Shown here: piece by piece, positions 41,432 to 51,493 of the stretch
How positions within the stretch are numbered: position 1 is the stretch's first letter
Layout: each line of letters opens with the position of its first letter
Origin: Prorocentrum cordatum
Lineage: Eukaryota > Sar > Dinophyceae > Prorocentrales > Prorocentraceae
Length of the DNA: 64,000 bases
Assembly: GCA_963575745.1 (NCBI GenBank)
Contig: CAUYUJ010003014.1
Location: forward strand, 406,753-470,752
Reading direction: 5' to 3'
The notes under the pieces: model-generated
Databases searched by the model: none
What the model saw: only the letters and a program-made list of their open reading frames with translations
Told to the model about the DNA's origin: nothing
Made by a program: the position numbers and the translations under genes

Positions 41432-41576
41432 GCCACACGCGAACCCTACCCCTACCCCCCCCCCCGATTTCTGGGGGGGAGAGTGGGGTTCACTTCGCTT
41501 GCGAGCTCCCGAACGAAGTGAACCCCCCCCTCCCCCTCAGAAATCGTGGGGGGTAGGGGTAGGGTTCGCGTGTGGC
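41432..41576. repeat. 145-bp foldback with G/C-run arms
   Basis: Left arm 41432-41497 and right arm 41514-41576 are reverse complements: the outermost 27 bp (GCCACACGCGAACCCTACCC...) match perfectly, then runs of C/G of unequal length, then the inner CGAAGTGAACCCC. The loop is about 16 nt (CTTGCGAGCTCCCGAA). The outer arms contain CCCTACCCCTACCCC, giving a G-rich strand with GGGTAGGGG words. Confidence 0.93.
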
Positions 41577-41754
41577 CCCGTATTGGCGACGTCCTCCCCT
41601 TTCTCTTCCGAGGTCCCGCCGTCACCCTCGGCAAGTTCCCTCCCAGGGTCGACGGGCGGGTCCGGGCGGCTGCCCTGGCGGTCCGTCTGGCGTGTGCCCC
41701 CCACGCGAGGGATCTTTTGGAGGAAACATAAAGAATGCTCAACAACAGCATCTG

Positions 41755-43600
41755 GCCGAAAAACCGACAGTGGCAGCGGATAGTGGTGCAAGAGCCGGAT
41801 AGCAGAAGTCATCAGCCACATGCGTGGACCAGAGTGTGAGAGAAAGGCGGCAGTGGCAGCAGCTAGTGGAGCAAAACCTGGTTGCCAGACCCCATCAGCC
41901 ACAGGAGGGAACCAGCGTGTGACAGAAATAGCAGCAGCGGCAGCAACTGGTGCAAGTGCTGGATACCGCACGTTATCAGCCACAGTATTCGGACTGACCT
42001 AAGGAACGATAAATAAGGAACGAAACCCCTTTTTCCAAGTAAGTCTACGAAGTCCGACGGAACACTAGGGGGGCTCGCCGCCAAAAAGGTAGCGGAACGC
42101 ATGCAAACCAAAGGATCGACTGAGCCCCTTTTGGAAAGCAAGTGTTCCTTATGCAACCCGGATCCTGGACATGCTGGGCCCAGCGTGTGCGAGCAGAGTC
42201 GGACCCCCTCGAGATGGCCGAGCGGGCGGGCGAGGGCTTCCTCGCGAGGCGCCAGACCATCGAACGCCGTCAGTGGCAGCAGGCAGTTGTGCGAGAAGAC
42301 CCAGCAGTGGCACCAGGCAGTGGTGCGAGAAGAAAAGGAGTGGGCAGTGGTGCAGTGGCAGGGGTGCAGCACGCAGCGGCAGCAGGCAGCTGACAGTGGT
42401 GCAGCAGGCTGTGGTGCCCGCCATACATACCGGGCCCTGGTAGGTTTCTGCCGCTCGATATTCGTACGTATTCGGACGACTGAGATACGCGAGCATGACG
42501 AGGAGAAGGAGGGACCAAGAACAGCACATGCGCGAAGAGGCGGCAGTGACAGCAGACAGAGGCGACAGCGACAAGGCTCACAACTACTAAAAGGAGAGCG
42601 ACGGGTCCGAGAGCTACCATGAGGAGAGCGATTGCAATAGCTACCACGACGAAGGCGATGGAGATTATGAACTCCTGCGGGTGGCCATCGAAAAGGCAGC
42701 CAAGGCAGGCAACTGCGACCTCGTCAGGCCCCTGCTGGCAGACAGGCTCCGACAAGAGCCGGCAGCGGCTGCAGGCAGAGGAGAGACTGGAGGCCAGAGG
42801 TCATCGGATACCTCCGCGGGCCAGCGCGTGCGAGAAGAGCCAGCTGGGGCAGCCAGCAGCAGCGAGAGAGCTGGATGCCAGACAATATCGACTACATGCG
42901 TTGGCCAGCGGGGGCGAGAGGGGCCCGCAGTGGCGGCGGACAGTTGCGCCACGGAGCGGAGCGGGGGCGGCAAGAGCTCTAACCGAGACGCCAGGGTGTA
43001 CGGTGAGGACCTGGCCTACGTCGGAACCTCTGCTACGATGCTGACTGGCGCGTCCTGAAGGACCGCATGGCGTAGGCAGGCACGGTGGAATAGTGCGGAA
43101 GGATCACCGAGGACGGGACCGCCTACGAAGGGTCGATGGGGTGCGGGCAGAGGCGCTTCACCACCGATGCTGAGTTCCAGCAGGCCATCGCCACTTTCGC
43201 CGAGACGGAGCTCACGGGCCCGAGAATACGTACCAGGCGGTACCAGATGTCATGAACCACTGCATGTTGTACTTAGGTTTGCATCACACGTGGACCAGCA
43301 CAAACAAGAGTGTTGTGAGTACAGGGAAACGGCCGAGGGGCCGTGCCTGTACAGGGTCCGTAGGCAGAGGCGAGGAGTGGAACTCCTTTTCCAGGGCACT
43401 GCGCAGCAAGCAGTGATTCAAGGACAGTTAGCCAGTATCTGAGCCAATACAGTTGCGGAAAGGATGTAATAGGGAAGTGAGCGGATTTCACACGCGTGTG
43501 GGAATACCTGGCAGTGGCAACGAGCTGGTACCGCACACCGTGAGCTACATGCACGGACCAGCGCGTGCGAGAGCCGCCGGCCAGTGGAGCGGAAAAAGCG
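41755..43600 (+). repeat. degenerate dispersed/tandem 72-75 bp repeats
   Basis: A shared string, approximately GGCAGTGGCAGCAG, GAGCTGGATGCCAGAC, CATCAGCCACATGCG, TGGACCAGCGTGTGCGAGAG, recurs at about 41768, 41840, 41925, 42770, 42850, 42925 and 43510, each with many changes. At 41768-41995 the units are adjacent; elsewhere they are separated by other sequence. Plus-strand frames give a recurring AGCQT-x-SATC-x-QRVRE theme, so a diverged coding repeat cannot be ruled out. Confidence 0.65.
42591..43058 (+). CDS. possible exon, unidentified
   Basis: Open from the codon after TAA at 42588-42590 to a stop at 43056-43058. The N-terminal third is acidic and protein-like (SESYHEESDCNSYHDEGDGD), then LLRVAIEKAAKAGNCDLVRP and LLADR, which resembles one ankyrin-type helix pair. 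The remainder consists of the 72-bp repeat translated (AGCQTISTTCVGQRGREG). There is no Met in the acidic part, so this would be an internal exon if real. Codon sense could be accidental given the repeat context. Confidence 0.25.
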   Translation, partial: KESDGSESYHEESDCNSYHDEGDGDYELLRVAIEKAAKAGNCDLVRPLLADRLRQEPAAAAGRGETGGQRSSDTSAGQRVREEPAGAASSSERAGCQTISTTCVGQRGREGPAVAADSCATERSGGGKSSNRDARVYGEDLAYVGTSATMLTGAS

Positions 43601-43689
43601 GCATCGCGGGCGGTGCGCGGCCATCGGCTGCGCTCTCAGGTCGTGGAGTCAAGGGATGGCAGTCATGGCCGTGAGTAAGTAGAAGTAAG

Positions 43690-43795
43690 GCGGGAGGAGG
43701 AGGAGGAGGAGGAGGAGGAGGAGGAGGAGGAGGAGGAGGGACAGGAGGAGGAGGAGGAGGAGGAGGAGGAGGAGGAGGAAAGGGAGGAGGAGCTA
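43690..43795. repeat. (GGA)n microsatellite
   Basis: Clean GGA tract with two interruptions. Confidence 0.95.
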
Positions 43796-43997
43796 GGGAT
43801 GGCGAACGCCGCGCTGGGGGGCGGGCGGGGCGCCTCACAGGAGATGCGGAAAAACTGCGCCAGCGCGTAAGGGGGCACCTGAGGGCGGGGCCCGGGCGAA
43901 AACGGCTCCGAAGGGGGCTTGGACTGCCGCCCCATGGGCCCAAGAGGTGCTGAGAAGGTGCCAGGGCAGAAAGCAGCAGGAAGCAGAGCAGGCGGAG

Positions 43998-44755
43998 GCA
44001 GGAGGAGGAGGAGGAGGAGGCGGGAGAGGAGGAGGAGGAGGAGGAGGAGGAGGAGGAGGAAACGGCGGAGGAGCAGGAGGATGAAGGAGAGGAGGAGAAG
44101 GAGGAGGCGAAAGAGGAGGAGGAAGAAGCGGAGGAAACGGAGGAGGGAGGAGGAAGAGGACGAGGAGGAGGAAAATGAGGACGAGGAGGAGGAGGAGGAG
44201 GAGGAGGAGGCGGGGGAGGAGCTGGGGGAGGAGGAATCGAAGGAGAAGGAGGAGGAGGAGGAGGACGACGACGACGAGGACGAGGAGGACGAGGACGAGG
44301 AGGAGGAAGAAAAGGAGGAGAGAACAGGAGGAGGAGGTGGAGAGTGAGAAGGTCGACGCAGCCAGCCTGAGGGCAGAGGGAGCAGAGGAGCAGGCTGCCG
44401 GCGGGGAGGAGGACGAGGAGGACGAGGAGGCGGAGGAAAACTAGGAACCTCAGGAGCAGAGGAGGCGGAGAGGAGGCGGCGAGGGCGCCGAGGTGCTCGG
44501 AGCCCGGCTTGAGTTGGCGGAGGCAACGGCCAGAAGGAGGACGAAGGCGGAGGACGAGGGCCGAGGCGCCAGGAGGCCAGCTTGAGCGAGGCGGGCTTGA
44601 GCAGAAGGTGCCGGGGCGCCCGGAGACTGGAGAAGAAGGATGAGGCCAGCTTGAGGAGCACGCGGCGGAGGCGGAGAAGGACAAGAAGAGGAGGCTGAGG
44701 GCGCGGAGGAACAGGTCGAGGCTGAGCAGGAGGAGGAGGAGGAGGAGGAAACGGC
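43998..44755. repeat. GGA/GAC polypurine microsatellite, 0.75 kb
   Basis: Long degenerate GGA array with GACGACGAC (44262-44275). It passes at 44340 into more complex purine-rich sequence with GAGGCGG and CAGCTTGAG words. It yields Glu/Arg frames on the plus strand and Pro/Leu/Ser on the minus, all artefactual. Confidence 0.93.
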
Positions 44756-45210
44756 GACAACGCCAGCGACGACACGACGACCAACCCCCGTCCCCCGTCC
44801 CTGTCCCTTCCGCCCCGCCGGGGCCGCTCGCCCGCGCTGATGCGCTGCTCTCGTTTTATATCACCCTTCCCCCCCGCCTGGGTCAGGGGCCGTTGCCCGC
44901 AGGCCGTGGGGGTGTATAGCATTATTCGGATATTACTGCGCCCTTACGCGCCCGACCCTGGTGGCCACCCATCCTGAGAAGGGATGGGTGCTGGGGTCGC
45001 GGTGAATTTTTTGCCAGGAGCAGCAGGCAGCACAAGCAAAAGGAAACCTGAGATTCAACGCCTGGTGAAACAGACCTCCCCCACTGCGAAAGGAGGTTGA
45101 GGGTGTGAGGGCACTGTGCCCAGTGTACCCTTCACCCCAGGAACTGACACCGCACCCGGGAGGCAATCCCTGAGGCGCTGCAGAGAAGTGCACTGCGCCT
45201 TAACGAGATC
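44756..45210. other. no gene recognised
   Basis: Unique GC-rich sequence with no motif seen. A short near-palindrome CATCCTGAGAAGGGATG lies at 44969-44985. Confidence 0.4.
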
Positions 45211-45591
45211 ATGTCGACCATATGGGTCGACTTCACACAAACCTATGAGAAACCCCAGATTCGCAGAGAACGTATACCGTCCATATTTACTACAAAAACA
45301 ATACGAGCCTTTCTCCTACAAGTCGTGGGAGGCGTGAAGCATCTTACCAAGAGATCCCACGCCTTCGAGACACCTCGGCACGTCCGATCCGCAGACGTCC
45401 AGACAAGAGCCTCCTCTATGGGCGGAAGCCTCAAAACTTACCCGGGAGCACAACAGCTCTTGGCCTCCTTCCTCCGCCTCCACAAGTCAGGGCATCCAAC
45501 TCCCCCGCGGGCCCTTCAGCCCCAATTTCTGCAGCAGGAGGCTCTTAGGTGGGACCGGGGGGGGCGGGACCGGGGCAGGCAGCCCCTATAG
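45211..45591 (+). CDS. unidentified 126-codon ORF
   Basis: The frame starts MSTIWVDFTQTYEKPQIRRE and continues IPSIFTTKTIRAFLLQVVGG, then KRSHAFETPRHVRSAD and QQLLASFLRLHKSGHP before a Pro/Arg-rich end. Composition is normal for protein in its first 100 residues, and no frame on the opposite strand explains it. Its stop overlaps the 3' end of the LINE remnant on the minus strand. No family is recognised; it may be a piece of another element. Confidence 0.3.
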   Translation: MSTIWVDFTQTYEKPQIRRERIPSIFTTKTIRAFLLQVVGGVKHLTKRSHAFETPRHVRSADVQTRASSMGGSLKTYPGAQQLLASFLRLHKSGHPTPPRALQPQFLQQEALRWDRGGRDRGRQPL

Positions 45592-46240
45592 GTAGGCCAT
45601 GACGGAGGAGGTGCTGGAGAGGACCAGCTTGCCACACCCGAGACAGCGCCAGCCCGCGCCCATGGCCTGAAAACGGTGGGAGGAGGCTGCCGCTGCCGCC
45701 TCGCGCCTCTTAATCCGCCTCTCATCGGGCGGCACTGGCAAGGGCTTGACGTCTCGGAGCGGCACGGGAGAACATGAGGCAGCAGCAATTGACAAGCTCG
45801 TGGTGCGGAGAAGAACCGCCTCAGCGTTGGCGGCGAGGTCGAGAGCTCTCTTGCAAACATCCAGGGCGGTCTGGCAAAGCTCACACCTAGACTCCGCAAG
45901 GCCGTCCGCTACAGAGTTGATGAACATAGCCCCAGGGGGAATACCTGCAGCTAACCTCTGAAATTTAGCCTCATCTTCGGCCAAGTGGGACGGCACATGC
46001 TGGAGCTCAAAACTACCTGAACGCACGCGCAGGAGAGCATTCAGCTCATGCAACAAATCCGCGTGCTCTAATTTAAAGCAATGGTATTTCCCTTTGCTGA
46101 GGGATCGAACATGATTAATGCGATCACACCCGGTGAAGAGATCCGCAGGAGGGTCGACAACCCTAACGCACTCGACAATAGCACACAACCCGGCCCTCGG
46201 CACAGACTGCTCAGGGCTGTCGCCCACACCGGCGCACCCC
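45586..46240 (-). pseudogene. LINE RNase H and C-terminal zinc ribbon
   Basis: The frame (ATG 46227) reads EQSVPRAGLCAIVECVRVVD, which is the RNase H helix normally reading PRAEL with Glu changed to Gly. It continues FTGCDRINHVRSLSKGKY (position of the TDS-type Asp), LQHVPSHLAEDE and AMFINSVADGLAES, the closing N-x-x-AD motif. After a basic linker it ends WRCLGCGKLVLSS, a Cys-x2-Cys ribbon. The Glu-to-Gly change at PRAEL removes a catalytic residue. Confidence 0.7.
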
Positions 46241-46548
46241 GAGTCCTAACCTAGGCCATCAAGACCTTCAGGATCCAGGCGCGAAAAGGCCCAAGACACC
46301 CGCCGAAGAAGTGAGCTCTTTGACCAAATCACCCCTGGACCATCGCCCCCATGAATGCCCCCAGGGAGGTGCGTGCCTTAAGGCCGTCGAATCCAGACAT
46401 GGCCATTGGACGAGGGAGGAGGAGGGAGCTCCAACCAAGCAAGGGGGTCCAGTCCACGGCACCAGAACACTGGGCAACTACCAACCTCCTGGGGGGCTTC
46501 GGGGATCGGACGGTTGGTGGCCGCGACTTCAGGCGGGAGCCTGACTGC

Positions 46549-46977
46549 CTACTTGGAGAGCCCATGCCTCGTCATACGCGTTAAACTGGCAGCTCCAAAT
46601 CTACAAGAGCTGGACTCTGGAGCCGCCTTGCACCTCTGGCAGTACGGATCCGAGCGACAGCCTGCCTCGAACCTACGCTGGTCAGCCCAATAGCCCCCGC
46701 AGGCAATGAGACGGACCACACGTGCCATCGCGAGATTATCATCGGCCTCCAGCCTGGAGGCAAGGAGGGCAGCATGCTGCCACCAGACCCCAGTTCCTGA
46801 GCCAGCTCCATCAAGGTGCTTAGCTCGCCCCTCGCTCCCAAATCGAGGTTTCCACAGAAGCCCCCAGGGCGTCAAGAAGGCAAGAGGGGGGAGCCAGGCC
46901 AGCATCTTGAAGGGCCCATTCGTCACCACTGGGCTCCCCAAGCTGATGATCGACGGGCAGCTCAGACCGAGGTCCAA
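46549..46977 (-). pseudogene. LINE post-RT Cys-rich segment
   Basis: The frame contains NLAMARVVRLIACGGYWADQ, then RRFEAGCRSDPYCQRCKAAP. The W-A-D-Q-R-R ... C-x2-C arrangement is the segment between RT and RNase H in this LINE group, matching RVRQRVCLGEGTADCECG in the 8-14 kb element. Confidence 0.62.
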
Positions 46978-47012
46978 AATTGAACCTTGAAATGCACCTA
47001 GGGGTCCGCGAA

Positions 47013-47363
47013 CTAAATTCCAATCGTTTTTTTAACACTCTCGAGAGACTCCGACCACACCGCATCGATAGCAACTAGCTCAGGGAGACGAAAAACCCTA
47101 GCGAACCAAGCTCCGACGAGAGGCCTGATGCACACTATAGCAGGGCCACGGCTACAGCCCAAACTGATTCGAACAGCCGTGGCGGCGCAAGTGCCTCTCT
47201 GCGGGTACTTGCTGCTCAGCCGCGCCTGTCCACGGAGCTGCTCGACCATCCTAGGGGCCAGCCCATGGACTTCGGGGGCCCAGGCAGCTTTCAGAAATTC
47301 GTCGGAGAAGCATGCAGGCCTCGGAACAAATTGGCGAATATCCATGCCACATTCGTCCGCCAA
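47013..47363 (-). pseudogene. LINE thumb/connection fragment
   Basis: A 116-codon frame of normal composition: FLKAAWAPEVHGLAPRMVEQ, then IVCIRPLVGAWFARVFRLPE. It lies in the correct place between the RT palm (48.6-49.1 kb) and the Cys-rich segment. Assignment rests mainly on position. Confidence 0.45.
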
Positions 47364-47455
47364 CGCCCCCCTCCCCCCCCCGGTGCTCGAAGTTGGCGGC
47401 GGGCCCGATGACGCGCACTTCGACCGCAGTCTCCCCCGCGCGTGCCAGGGATGAG

Positions 47456-48345
47456 CAGGAGGAGGAGGAGGAGGAGGAGGAGGAGGAGGAAGAGGAGGAG
47501 GAGTTGGAGGAGGAGGTGGAGGAGGAGGAGGAGGAGGAGAGGAGGAGGAGGAGGAGGGAGGAGGAGGAGGTGGAGGAGGAGGGAGGGAGGAGGAGGAGGA
47601 GGAGGGAGGAGGCCGTAAGTGTCTCCCCCTGCCGCAGCTCCGATGACGCAGGAGAGGCCTTAAGCAGACCAGAGCTCCGGAGAGAGCCGCGCGCCGGCCC
47701 CTCGAAGGGCACGCCTCCTAAACCTCGTGGAGGGGCCTGGGACACGCCAATGAATGCAGACGGAGGAGAGGAGGAGGAGGAGGAGGAGGAGGAGGAGGAG
47801 GAGGAGGAGGAGGAGACGACGAAGGAGGAGGAGGAGGAAGGAGGAGGCGGCGGAGGGGGGGAGGAGGAGGAGTGAGGAGGAGGAGGAGGAGGTGGAGGAG
47901 GATGGAGGAGGAGGAGGAGGAGCAGGAGGAGGAGGGAGGAGGAGGAGGAGGAGGTGGAGGAGGGCGGAGTGGAGGAGGAGGGAGGGAGGAGGAGGAGGAG
48001 GAGGAGGAGGCCGTAAGTGTCTCCCCCTGCCGCAGCTCCGATGACGCAGGAGAGGCCTTAAGCAGACCAGAGCTCCGGAGAGCCGCGCGCCGGCCCCTCG
48101 AAGGGCACGCCCTCCTAAACCTCGTGAGAGGGGCCCTGGGACACGCCAATGAATGCAGACAGAGGAGGAGGAGGAGGAGGAGGAGGAGGAGGAGGAGGAG
48201 GAGGAGGAGGAGGAGGACGACGACGAGGAGGAGGAGGAGGAGGAGGAGGAGGCGGCGGAGGAGGGGGAGGGGGAGGAGGAGGAGGAGGAGGAGGAGGAGG
48301 AGGAGGAGGAGGAGGAGGAGGAAGAGGAGGGGGAGGACGAGGAGG
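47456..48345. repeat. GGA microsatellite block containing a 398-bp period duplication
   Basis: GGA tracts at 47458-47610, 47763-48010 and 48160-48345 separate two copies of a 150-bp unique segment: 47611-47762 and 48009-48161, each running from GTAAGTGTCTCCCCCTGCCG to GACACGCCAATGAATGCAGA. The copies differ by a few small indels. The period is 398 bp. The block sits inside the LINE and therefore arrived or expanded later. Confidence 0.93.
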
Positions 48346-48349
48346 TCCC

Positions 48350-48466
48350 GCATTCCCCCTGTTTTCTGGGGTTTTGTCTCCCCCCACCTCCCATATTTTC
48401 CTACGTTTTCCAAGGGATCGGCGATCGATCGTGTCGGTGTGCTTTTCCCCCTCCTGACCTTGACCG
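48350..48466 (+). repeat. 120-bp dispersed repeat, copy 1
   Basis: CATTCCCCCTGTTTTCTGGG, TTTTGTCTCCCCCCAC, CTCCCATATTTTCC and GTGTCGGTGTGCTTTT also occur, with small changes, at 58123-58243 (plus) and 57228-57352 (minus). This copy directly follows the GGA block. Confidence 0.85.
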
Positions 48467-48640
48467 ACCTAAAGGCGCCCATGGTGGCGTCGTGGCCCAA
48501 CTCTCGGGCCGCGGTAGCCGGGCCTGGCTGAGGAGCTTCTCCCACGGTTTCCTCCGCCCAGCAGGCAAGCTCGTGGCGGGCGTTGGACGAGGAGGCCATC
48601 AGATAACATTTCGGGAGCGCTAGCACACACACACACACAC

Positions 48641-49099
48641 TTACGCGTGCGAAGGTCCTGAAGAAGAGCACGCAAGACGATCGGAAAACCAATTCCAATA
48701 GAACATTCCGAACCAAGGAGGCGGAAAAAGAGATGTCGTCCACACCCATTCCCGACACCTGGGCCCTGGAGCCGAATTTTTAGTAGCCTCCAAAGGCGCA
48801 TGCAAAGACGAACGGGCCTGGGAGGCAGCTTGGCCACAACCCGCCAAGATCCCACCCCCAGGAAGGAGTCCTGGGTGGACCTGCTCCTGGAGCGTCAACA
48901 TCCTGGGACCAAGATACACATCCAGGGCCGGGACGAGGAGGCGGAGAGGGTAGTGGAGGTCGCGAGAAGCCTGGGCGAGGCCAGCCGCTTGCAAGTCCGC
49001 AAGTTCGGCCGACGAGCCCACAGTCTTGTCCCAGGACTCCAGGTCGCCAGAGCTTGCAAAGCCTCCCTGCGAGAATGCCCACTCCAAATCTTGTCCCAA
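48641..49099 (-). pseudogene. LINE reverse transcriptase segment (GILAGC)
   Basis: The frame reads AQASRDLHYPLRLLVPALDV, then YLGPRMLTLQEQVHPGLLPG and GGILAGCGQAASQARSSLHA. The R-GI-x-AGC string is the dinoflagellate-type version of the RT segment preceding motif C. The palm continues out of frame and is lost in the microsatellite block after about 48.6 kb, so the xDD motif is not found. Confidence 0.62.
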
Positions 49100-50126
49100 G
49101 CCCCCAAGTCGACTTTCAGGATCTCGCTGGCCGCATTGGCCGCACGACCTTGAAACGCAGGGTCAGGTTTCGGCACCTTGGGGCCCACCTTGGGTTTGAG
49201 CAGCCTATGGGCAGCTGGCGCAGACCCCGCAAGGGCTTCGGACAACCCCACTTTCCAACGGGCCCACGTTTCCGAAGCGGCTCGCCTGGCCGCCTTATCA
49301 GCCCGCCCCTGGGCGCCCTCCCAAACCCGCTGAAAACTCGGAGGGCCCAGGGTGGAGATAGATGTGAGCCGCGTGGCCCACCCCCCAAGGCGGCCGCCTG
49401 CCCGACGCCCCCCGGGCGGAGAGCCTCCGGGGGGTCAAGTCACGAAGCCTCCTCACCAGATCCTGAAACTGGCCAGGGAGTTTCTGGAAGGGGGACAGCC
49501 GCTCCATTGGGATCGCAGTCGGGGTTAAGCAGCCGCATTACATGAAGAAGCTGGGCTGAAACAGCCGCCCAGAAACGCGCGCGCCGGTCGGCCAAAGGGG
49601 GCGCTACGGAACCCTTGGGAACGATCGGCGCCCAGCGGATGCGGGGCTGCTGACAGCGGACGACGCAGCGTTCCCCATCGGCGCCAGGGGTGCCACTTTT
49701 CCCATAATGCGCCAGCTCAAGCGCCAAGGCCCACTCACTGAGCTCTTGGCCGAGCTGCAAGGATACCTTTGGGGCGTCGCGCTGCGCCTAAGCATGCCCG
49801 GCAGCATTCGAATTTTCCCACTGGCAGCATTAGCATTTGACTGAAATCGGGCCAGCCTCTCACGCCGCAAAAGCCTAGCCTGCTCCCCGCTCGTCGTCCC
49901 AGCTCAAGTCGAGAGCACTGTCAGGCTCGGCCGCAACATCCAGAGCACGGGGGGGCACCAGCCTCCAGCCATGAATGGACCGAGGACGCAAAGCAATCCA
50001 ATGCTGCATTGCCCTACGCATGCCCCAAGGAGCACACTGGTCCACGCCGACGAACTTGACAGCTTGGGCGAAGCCCGCATGCACCAGGGAACAGTCTCTT
50101 ACTCGCGGCTCCTCGCACCCTAGCAC
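49100..50126 (-). pseudogene. LINE region upstream of RT, frameshifted
   Basis: Open segments in sense orientation: 49875-50126 (VRDCSLVHAGFAQAVKFVGV), 49440-49760 (SEWALALELAHYGKSGTPG and ARFWAAVSAQLLHVMRLLN), then KLGW-like runs of RT fingers up to 49251 (ASEILKVDLGAWDKIWSGH). No catalytic motif lies in this part. Assignment depends on continuity with 48641-49099. Confidence 0.45.
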
Positions 50127-50146
50127 ATGTCACAGAGACGTCTGGG

Positions 50147-50954
50147 TTGGGCACCTCGACCAGCCCGAGCTTCTGCATGAAGCCCCAAGACGCTGGGTCG
50201 GAAATTTCCATCTGCCACTCTTGTTCAACATGCGTGGAGGTACGGTCTAAGCCCAACTGGGGGAAAACTGTGCATTTACAAGTTCGGCATGCAACGCCAG
50301 TGCTCACATCCACCGGGGACCCGGTCAACACGACCAGTTCAGCTTTATATCTTGGTGGCCTCTTGAACGTTGACTGTAACGCGGGCGCGTCTCTGGCGCG
50401 CAGACTGGGGGAGGCCAGGGGAGCCCTTGATAAGTTATGCCTGGTATGGGGGTACGCGAACATCAGTCGGAGCAGAAAGTTCATGCTGTTCAACGCGTGC
50501 GTAATTTCCAAGCTCTCCTACAGCATCGAGGCTTTGTGCTTGCGGAAAGCAGAGAGGGATAAACTTGATGCGTTCCAGGCCCAGTGTCTGCGCAAAATAC
50601 AAAAAAAAACATCATTCCATGATCTCCCACGTGTCCAACCACAGCGTGCGGCAACAAGCCGGGCAGCACCGTCTTAGCAGCCACATTATCATGAAACAGT
50701 TCGATCTGTTCGGGAAGCTTGGCAGCATGCCGGACTCAGCAGCTCGTGATGTAGCGTTCGCACCCGGGAGCGTGAACCCGCCGATCCTACACGGAAGAAG
50801 AGCACGAGGGCGCCCCAGATTGACATGGGCTCGCGTAATGCATGAGCACGCGTCGCTAGCATGCTCGGCTTCTGGCACATCTGTGCGCGCCGAGCTCGGG
50901 CCGAACTATAGCAGGGCTCGGTGGAGAAGCGTTGCCCAGGCGTATGTTTTCTGA
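50147..50954 (+). pseudogene. LINE reverse transcriptase C-terminal end, plus strand
   Basis: Two overlapping frames. The first reads SALYLGGLLNVDCNAGASLA, LARRLGEARGALDKLCLVWG, FMLFNACVISKLSYSIEALC and LDAFQAQCLRKIQKK: the RT thumb of non-LTR elements (YLG ... RR-x-x-AR ... ACV-x-x-x-LxYxxE ... LDAF-x-x-xCLRxI). The second, after a shift near 50680, reads MKQFDLFGKLGSMPDSAARD and RRARGRPRLTWARVMHEHAS, the usual C-terminal end, with stop at 50952-50954. The 5' part is missing. Confidence 0.82.
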
Positions 50955-50959
50955 GAGGC

Positions 50960-51493
50960 TGTGCGTTAGAACTGTTGTAATTAGCCTTGTGCTGTTTAGC
51001 CGATGCGCCGTGCGGCGCGGCTCCACTGACTGAGTCACCTACCAGCAGAAGCGGCCCCGCCACCTGGAGCCAATCTCGGACAAGAGGCTGAGGTTGCGAG
51101 AAACACATGTAGACCTCACACCTGAGACCGAGTAGATGGGAGCAATCGCCAGGGTCACATGCTTGAGCCTGACCGCGGCGACACACCACCTCGCACAACA
51201 GCTGGAGTGCCAACGGCCCGAGGCGTCCGAGAACAGAGAAAACAGTCCAAGGTTCTTCTTTGCCAAGATCCGAACTCCTGCACTGGAGTCGTCTGCTTCC
51301 GTGGCGTCGGCCTCGCCACCGACCGAACACCAACCCAGTTTGCCCACACTTGAACATGTCACGATATTTGGAATCACGAGCGCGCGTCTCCACGAACACC
51401 ACGATGTCCGCACGATATTCCTTCAACCACTTCTCTGCCTGGAGACCCCAAGCACTGATGTTGCCATAGACGCCATAGACGAGGGCGAGCCCG
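50960..51493 (-). pseudogene. LINE APE-type endonuclease, frameshifted
   Basis: Sense moves among three frames: YGNISAWGLQAEKWLKEYRA and DIVVFVETRARDSKYRDMFK (metal-binding Glu in VET), then AGVRILAKKNLGLFSLFSD and RLKHVTLAIAPIYSV, then RDWLQVAGPLLLVGDSVSG. The last is the counterpart of VGDFN with Asp kept. Sense is lost near 50.97 kb. Confidence 0.65.

Larger units (their letters stand above)
45586..50126 (-). mobile_element. decayed LINE, interrupted by GGA microsatellite
   Basis: Minus-strand order: pre-RT region (50126-49100), RT palm segment (49099-48641), interruption by GGA microsatellites with a duplicated segment (48345-47456), post-RT region (47363-47013), Cys-rich segment (46977-46549) and RNase H with C-terminal zinc ribbon (46240-45586). 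Each block has readable motifs in one frame, with shifts between blocks. The endonuclease end is missing: at 50.13-50.15 kb it meets a plus-strand LINE 3' fragment. Confidence 0.72.

Noticed and set aside
42681-42760. Ankyrin repeat protein
   Set aside because: Only one helix-pair-like segment (AAKAGNCDLVRPLLADR) without the canonical TPLHxA motif; kept only as a low-confidence exon-like frame.
48778-48800. Fourth spliced-leader relic (GTAGCCTCCAAAGGC)
   Set aside because: Only a short GTAGCC match; the remaining positions disagree and it is not at the start of a reading frame.
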